Below, piece after piece: positions 22,895-27,274 of a stretch of DNA of 27,274 nucleotides (position 1 is its first letter; each line of letters begins with the position of its first letter). The DNA comes from an uncultured Collinsella sp. (lineage in GTDB: Bacteria; Actinomycetota; Coriobacteriia; Coriobacteriales; Coriobacteriaceae), in assembly GCA_959028445.1 (NCBI GenBank), contig CAUFRY010000029.1, positions 1-27,274 on the forward strand, read 5' to 3'. The notes beneath the pieces were generated by a model. That model was not told the origin of the DNA, did not search any database, and saw nothing but the letters and a program-made list of their open reading frames with translations. The position numbers were made by a program, and so were the translations under genes.

Positions 22895-25257
22895 GGATTC
22901 TCAAGCTCTTTAAAAAACATATCCTGGCACTGTTCGCAGCTATCGTACTTATCGTAATCAGCTGCAACGCCGATCTGGCGCTGCCTACCTATATGAGCGA
23001 CATCGTCGACGTGGGTGTGCAGCAAGGCGGCATCGCGTCGCCCGTACCCGACACCATCCGCGCCGAATCGCTCGACGACCTCGAACTCTTTATGAGCGCC
23101 AAGGACGCCAAGACGGTAGAAGCTGCGTTTGGCAAGGCAGACAAAAACGGGATTCGCACGTACAAGGGAACCGAGGATGAGCGCGCCGACGGCAGCAAGC
23201 TCGCCGATATCATGAGTCTGCCCGAGACCGTCGTCCTTTCGCTCAACCAGGGTATTGACGCCAACTCCATGGGTGACATGATGGGCACGTCCGGTGAGAA
23301 AGACAACAGCGGCGCCCAGGCCATACCCACGCCCGAGCAGATGGCGGCGATGACGCCCGAGCAACTCGCCGAGATGCAGCAGAAGGCCGCAGCGGCGCAG
23401 AACATGCAAAAGCAGATTGATGCCGACGGCGGTAAGATCACTATGAAGAGCCTGCGCCTGGGTGTCGAGGGCGGTCTGGTAGACCAAAGCAAGCTCGTCG
23501 AGGGCGCCAACCAAATGGCGGACAAAATGGGCTCCATGTCGGGTTCCATCGTGACCCAACGCGCCGTGAGCTATGTGCAAGACGAGTACAAGGCGCAGGG
23601 CATCGACCCCGCCGACGTGCAGAACGCCTACCTGGGCCGCATGGCGACCACGATGTTTGGTCTGTGCCTGATCTCGCTCGTCGCCACCATCCTGACCGGT
23701 GCCGTGGCCTCGCGCACCGCCTGCTCCATCGCCCGCGACCTGCGCCGCGAGACCTTCAACAAGGTTATGCACTTCTCGCCGGCCGAGGTGGGCAAGTTTA
23801 GCCAGGCCTCGCTCATCACCCGCTGCACCAACGACATTCAGCAGATCCAGATGGCCGCAACCCTGTTTATCCGCATGTGTCTGATGGCCCCCGTCATGGG
23901 CATCGTCGCCGTCATGCGCGTCCTGGCCAACCATACCGGCCTAGAGTGGACCATCGCCGCGGCCATCATCGCGGTCTCGGCCGTCGTCGGCGTGCTTATG
24001 GGCCTCACCATGCCCAAGTTCAAAAAGATGCAGAGCTTTGTGGACCGTGTGAACCTTACCGCCCGCGAGCTGCTCGACGGCCTTATGCCTATCCGTTCGT
24101 TCAACCGCGAAGAGCATGAGCTCGAGCGTTTTGACAAGGCTTCGCTCGACCTGATGACCACACAGCTCTACACCAACCGCGCCATGAGCTTTATGATGCC
24201 GCTCATGATGCTCGTCATGAACTGCATCACCGTGCTTATCGTCTGGTTTGGCGCGCAGGGCGTGTCCGACGGCGTGATGCAGGTCGGCAACATGATGGCG
24301 TTTATCTCCTACACCATGCAGATCGTCATGGCGTTTATGATCCTCACCATGGTTTCGGTCATCCTGCCCCGTGCCGAGGTCGCAGCCGAGCGCGTGGAAG
24401 AGGTCATCACCTGCCCCACGAGCATCAACGACCCTGTCTCACCCAAATTGCCTGCTGCCAGCGCGCCGCGCGGTGAGCTCACCTTCCGTGACGTGAGCTT
24501 CCAGTATCCCGATGCCCGCGCCGACGTCATTAGCGGCGTAAACTTCACCACGCACGCCGGCCAGATGCTCGGCATTATTGGCTCAACGGGTTCGGGCAAG
24601 TCCACGCTTGTACAGTTGATTCCGCGCCTGTACGACGTCACGGGCGGCAGCATTTCGCTCGACGGCATCGACGTGCGCGACATGACCCTCTCTGAGCTGC
24701 GCCGCCGCATCGGTTATATTCCGCAGCAGGGTCGTCTGTTCTCGGGTACCGTCGAGAGCAACCTCAAGTTTGCCGGCGACATGGTGAGTGACGAGGATAT
24801 GCGCCAGGCAGCACGCGTCGCCCAGGCGGAGGACTTTATCGCCGAGCGCGAGGGCGGCTACGACTCCCCCATCAGCCAGGGCGGCTCCAATGTTTCGGGC
24901 GGTCAGCGCCAGCGTCTGGCCATCGCCCGCGCGTTGGCCAAAAAGCCCGAGGTCGTGGTGTTCGATGATTCGTTTAGCGCCCTCGACTACAAGACCGACG
25001 CGCGCCTGCGCGAAGAGCTGGCCAAAAACGTCACCGACGCCGCGCTCGTGGTCGTGGCCCAGCGCATCGCGACCATCATGCACGCCGACCAGATCATCGT
25101 GCTCGACGACGGCCACGTAGTGGGCACCGGCACGCACGAGGAGCTGCTGCGCAGCTGCCCGGCGTACCTGGAGATCGCACAGTCACAGCTTTCCGCCGAG
25201 GAGCTGGGGCTTACCCAAGAAGAAATTGCAGCCGTCATGGAAGGAGGCGAGCGCTAA
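22891..25257 (+). CDS. ABC exporter half-transporter with degenerate ATPase site
   Basis: This multidrug/lipid-type exporter half (permease and ATPase fused) has 788 residues. The first membrane span is near residues 10-32. It is followed by an external insertion of about 215 residues rich in Met, Gln and Ala (PEQMAAMTPEQLAEMQQ), then five more spans from about residue 250. The nucleotide-binding domain has Walker A GSTGSGKST (564-572) and signature NVSGGQRQR. The Walker B ends in FDDSFSALD, where Asp693 replaces the catalytic Glu, and the switch His is replaced by Gln724 (VVVAQRIATI). It is therefore the degenerate half of a heterodimer with the next gene. The start GTG has AGGAGA upstream and overlaps marR by 4 nt; the stop overlaps the next ATG by one nt. 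Confidence 0.93.
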   Translation: MRILKLFKKHILALFAAIVLIVISCNADLALPTYMSDIVDVGVQQGGIASPVPDTIRAESLDDLELFMSAKDAKTVEAAFGKADKNGIRTYKGTEDERADGSKLADIMSLPETVVLSLNQGIDANSMGDMMGTSGEKDNSGAQAIPTPEQMAAMTPEQLAEMQQKAAAAQNMQKQIDADGGKITMKSLRLGVEGGLVDQSKLVEGANQMADKMGSMSGSIVTQRAVSYVQDEYKAQGIDPADVQNAYLGRMATTMFGLCLISLVATILTGAVASRTACSIARDLRRETFNKVMHFSPAEVGKFSQASLITRCTNDIQQIQMAATLFIRMCLMAPVMGIVAVMRVLANHTGLEWTIAAAIIAVSAVVGVLMGLTMPKFKKMQSFVDRVNLTARELLDGLMPIRSFNREEHELERFDKASLDLMTTQLYTNRAMSFMMPLMMLVMNCITVLIVWFGAQGVSDGVMQVGNMMAFISYTMQIVMAFMILTMVSVILPRAEVAAERVEEVITCPTSINDPVSPKLPAASAPRGELTFRDVSFQYPDARADVISGVNFTTHAGQMLGIIGSTGSGKSTLVQLIPRLYDVTGGSISLDGIDVRDMTLSELRRRIGYIPQQGRLFSGTVESNLKFAGDMVSDEDMRQAARVAQAEDFIAEREGGYDSPISQGGSNVSGGQRQRLAIARALAKKPEVVVFDDSFSALDYKTDARLREELAKNVTDAALVVVAQRIATIMHADQIIVLDDGHVVGTGTHEELLRSCPAYLEIAQSQLSAEELGLTQEEIAAVMEGGER

Positions 25258-27113
25258 TGGCAGACGAGACCAAGACTCAGATTCCCAAGCCCACCCGCCA
25301 GCGTGGTCCCATGGGCCGCATGGGCGGCATGCGTCGCGGCGAAAAGGCCAAGGACTTTAAGGGCACCATGAGGCAGCTGCTCGGCTATATCGGCCAGCAC
25401 AAGATTGCCGTGTTTGCCGCCGTCGCCTTTGCCGTGTGCTCGGTCATCTTTAACATTGTGGGACCCAAGGTGCTCGGCCAGGTTACGACCAAGCTGTTCG
25501 AAGGCCTGGTCGCCAAGGTCAACGGCACCGGCGACGTTGACTTTGACTGGATCGCCAAGACGCTCGGCTTTTTGCTCTGCCTGTATCTGGCGAGCTCTGT
25601 CTGCAGCCTGGTCCAGGGCTGGCTCATGACCGGTGTCACGCAAAAGATCTGCTACCGCATGCGCAAGGAGATCGCAGCCAAGATTGCCGTCGTGCCGATG
25701 AGCTACTTCAATGGTCACAGCAAGGGCGATGTGCTCAGCCGCATCACCAACGACGTCGATACACTCGGCCAGTCGCTCAACCAGAGCGTGACGCAGCTTA
25801 TTACGTCCGTCACGCAGATTATCGGCGTGCTCGTCATGATGCTGTCGATCAGCCTGCCGCTCACCGGCGTCACCGTGCTCACGCTACCGGCAGCCGCAAT
25901 TATCTTGATGGTGATGATTCACTTCTCGCAGCCGTACTTCCGCGAGCAGCAGCAGGTCCTGGGCACCGTCAACGGCATCATCGAGGAGGACTTTGCCGGC
26001 CAGAACGTCATTCAAGTGTTCGACCGCGCCGAGGCCTCAATCGAGGAGTTCGACCGTCAAAACGACCGCCTCTTTATTAGTGGCTGGCGCTCGCAGTTCC
26101 TGTCGGGCCTGATGATGCCGCTTATGAGCTTGGTGGGCAACATGGGCTACGTGGGCGTCGTCGTGGTGGGCGCGCAGCTCGCGCTGACCGGCAATGCCAC
26201 GCCCGGCGATATCCAGAGCTTTATCCAGTACGTTCGCAACTTTACGCAGCCGGTGCAGCAGCTGGGCAACGTGAGCAACACGATGCAGTCGATGGCCGCT
26301 GCCACCGAGCGCGTGTTTGAGTTCCTGGCCGCGCCCGAGGAGGAGCAGAAGGCCGACGCGCAGATTCCCGAGAAGCGCCCCGGCCACGTGGAGTTCGACC
26401 ATGTCAAGTTTGGCTACACGCCCGACAAGACCATCATCCACGACTTTAGCTGCGAGGCGCAGCCCGGCCAAACCATTGCCATCGTCGGCCCCACCGGCGC
26501 CGGCAAGACCACGCTCATTAAGCTGCTGCAGCGCTTTTACGACGTGGACGGCGGTTCGCTGCGAGTCGAAGGCGTCGACGTGCGCGACTGGGACCGCGCG
26601 GCGCTGCGCGGCGAGTTTGCCATGGTGCTGCAGGACACCTGGCTGTTTAACGGCACCATCCGCGAGAACATCCGCTACGGACGCCCCGATGCGACCGATG
26701 CCGAGGTCGAGGCCGCCGCACGCGCCGCACGCTGCGACCACTTTATCCATACGCTCGCCGGCGGTTACGACTTTATGATCAACGAGGAGGGCACTAACCT
26801 CTCACAGGGCCAGCGCCAGCTCGTGACCATCGCCCGTGCCATTTTGGCCGACCGTCCGGCGCTGATTTTGGACGAGGCGACCTCCAACGTTGACACTCGT
26901 ACCGAGGAGCTTATTCAGCGTGCCATGGATGCGCTAATGCAGGGCCGCACGAGCTTTGTCATCGCGCACCGCCTGTCCACGATCCGCAACGCCGACGTGA
27001 TCTTGGTGATCCGCGACGGCGACATCGTCGAGAAGGGCACGCACGACGAGTTGCTCGCCCAGGGCGGCTTCTACGCCGACCTGTACAACTCGCAGTTCGA
27101 CGAGGCGGCGTAG
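25257..27113 (+). CDS. ABC exporter half-transporter with canonical ATPase site
   Basis: The 618-residue protein is the partner half-transporter. The cytoplasmic N-terminus is basic and Gly/Met-rich (RGPMGRMGGMRRGEK), followed by six spans (about residues 45-330). A complete nucleotide-binding domain follows: Walker A GPTGAGKTT (411-419), signature LSQGQRQ, Walker B LILDEATSNVD with catalytic Glu540, and switch His571 in IAHRLST. It should supply the active catalytic site of a heterodimeric exporter, as in TM287/288- or BmrCD-type pumps. The ATG overlaps the stop of the previous gene (TAATG), with GGAGG upstream. A strong terminator follows at 27146-27178. Substrate is not readable from sequence; drugs, peptides or lipids are usual. 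Confidence 0.94.
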   Translation: MADETKTQIPKPTRQRGPMGRMGGMRRGEKAKDFKGTMRQLLGYIGQHKIAVFAAVAFAVCSVIFNIVGPKVLGQVTTKLFEGLVAKVNGTGDVDFDWIAKTLGFLLCLYLASSVCSLVQGWLMTGVTQKICYRMRKEIAAKIAVVPMSYFNGHSKGDVLSRITNDVDTLGQSLNQSVTQLITSVTQIIGVLVMMLSISLPLTGVTVLTLPAAAIILMVMIHFSQPYFREQQQVLGTVNGIIEEDFAGQNVIQVFDRAEASIEEFDRQNDRLFISGWRSQFLSGLMMPLMSLVGNMGYVGVVVVGAQLALTGNATPGDIQSFIQYVRNFTQPVQQLGNVSNTMQSMAAATERVFEFLAAPEEEQKADAQIPEKRPGHVEFDHVKFGYTPDKTIIHDFSCEAQPGQTIAIVGPTGAGKTTLIKLLQRFYDVDGGSLRVEGVDVRDWDRAALRGEFAMVLQDTWLFNGTIRENIRYGRPDATDAEVEAAARAARCDHFIHTLAGGYDFMINEEGTNLSQGQRQLVTIARAILADRPALILDEATSNVDTRTEELIQRAMDALMQGRTSFVIAHRLSTIRNADVILVIRDGDIVEKGTHDELLAQGGFYADLYNSQFDEAA

Positions 27114-27145
27114 ATACGGCCGCAGAGAAATGATGACGCCCGAGA

Positions 27146-27178
27146 ACGGGGGCGCAGGACAACCTGCGCCCCCGTTTT
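27146..27178 (+). terminator. Intrinsic terminator of the marR-ABC operon
   Basis: A 13-bp perfect stem (27146-27158/27163-27175) with ACAA loop and a following TTTT lies 32 nt after the last ABC gene. The remainder to 27274 shows no gene. Confidence 0.9.
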
Positions 27179-27274
27179 GTGTCCTTCGAGCCTCGAAACG
27201 CTTTTCCTGAGACCTCATTGACGGTCGCGCGCGCAGACGTGGTGTAAGAGTGTCCTGAGGTCCGTCGCTGCAAG

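Noticed and set aside
22870..23934. 354-codon minus-strand open frame opposite the first ABC gene
   Set aside because: Shadow frame; the plus strand encodes a clear ABC exporter.

Overview
The window is GC-rich bacterial DNA with a compact gene layout and many inverted repeats between genes. The protein set (monofunctional long threonine synthase, separate aspartate kinase, formate fermentation genes, two GH32-type sucrose/fructan enzymes with a PTS, a MarR-controlled heterodimeric ABC exporter) suggests a saccharolytic anaerobe of the gut, most likely a Coriobacteriia member such as Collinsella. That placement is an inference from recognition; no rRNA or tRNA is present to prove it.

Layout. 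481-5773 is an aspartate-family amino acid block: asd and lysC on the minus strand, thrC and thrB on the plus strand, diverging from about 3070-3172. Homoserine dehydrogenase is not in the window. 5914-8430 is visibly AT-richer and holds accessory genes: a secreted protein, a 34-residue membrane peptide, and an ADP-ribosyltransferase-like/XRE gene pair behind a double palindromic operator. 8467-13199 is a run of minus-strand housekeeping genes: engB, mtnN, a membrane-anchored beta-lactamase-fold hydrolase, pflA (activator of pyruvate formate-lyase) and degV. 13476-19094 is a sugar operon: LacI-type repressor, GH32-like enzyme, PTS EIIBC and sucrose-6-phosphate hydrolase, with 17-bp LacI-type operators placed exactly on the promoter. 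19507-21895 is pyruvate formate-lyase, encoded in two pieces. 22445-27113 is a plus-strand operon of a MarR regulator and two ABC half-transporters.

Two things stand out. First, pyruvate formate-lyase is split: the 683-residue PflB carries the Cys-Cys site but stops before the glycyl-radical domain, which is supplied by a separate 83-residue protein encoded just downstream. Second, there is a family of long hairpins (339-468, 5797-5913, 19275-19341, 19385-19488, and a divergent one at 4766-4877). Their outer and inner stems differ in sequence but stay complementary, while the junction between them is conserved as GTCCTCG on one side and CTGCGGANT on the other. Three of the four clear copies sit 12-23 nt after a stop codon, in the same orientation relative to the gene. 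This looks like a repeated structured 3'-UTR element.

The fermentation and sugar parts fit together: sucrose or fructan oligomers enter by the PTS, are cleaved by GH32 enzymes, and the pyruvate formed is split to formate and acetyl-CoA by the PflB/glycyl-radical-subunit pair after activation by PflA.
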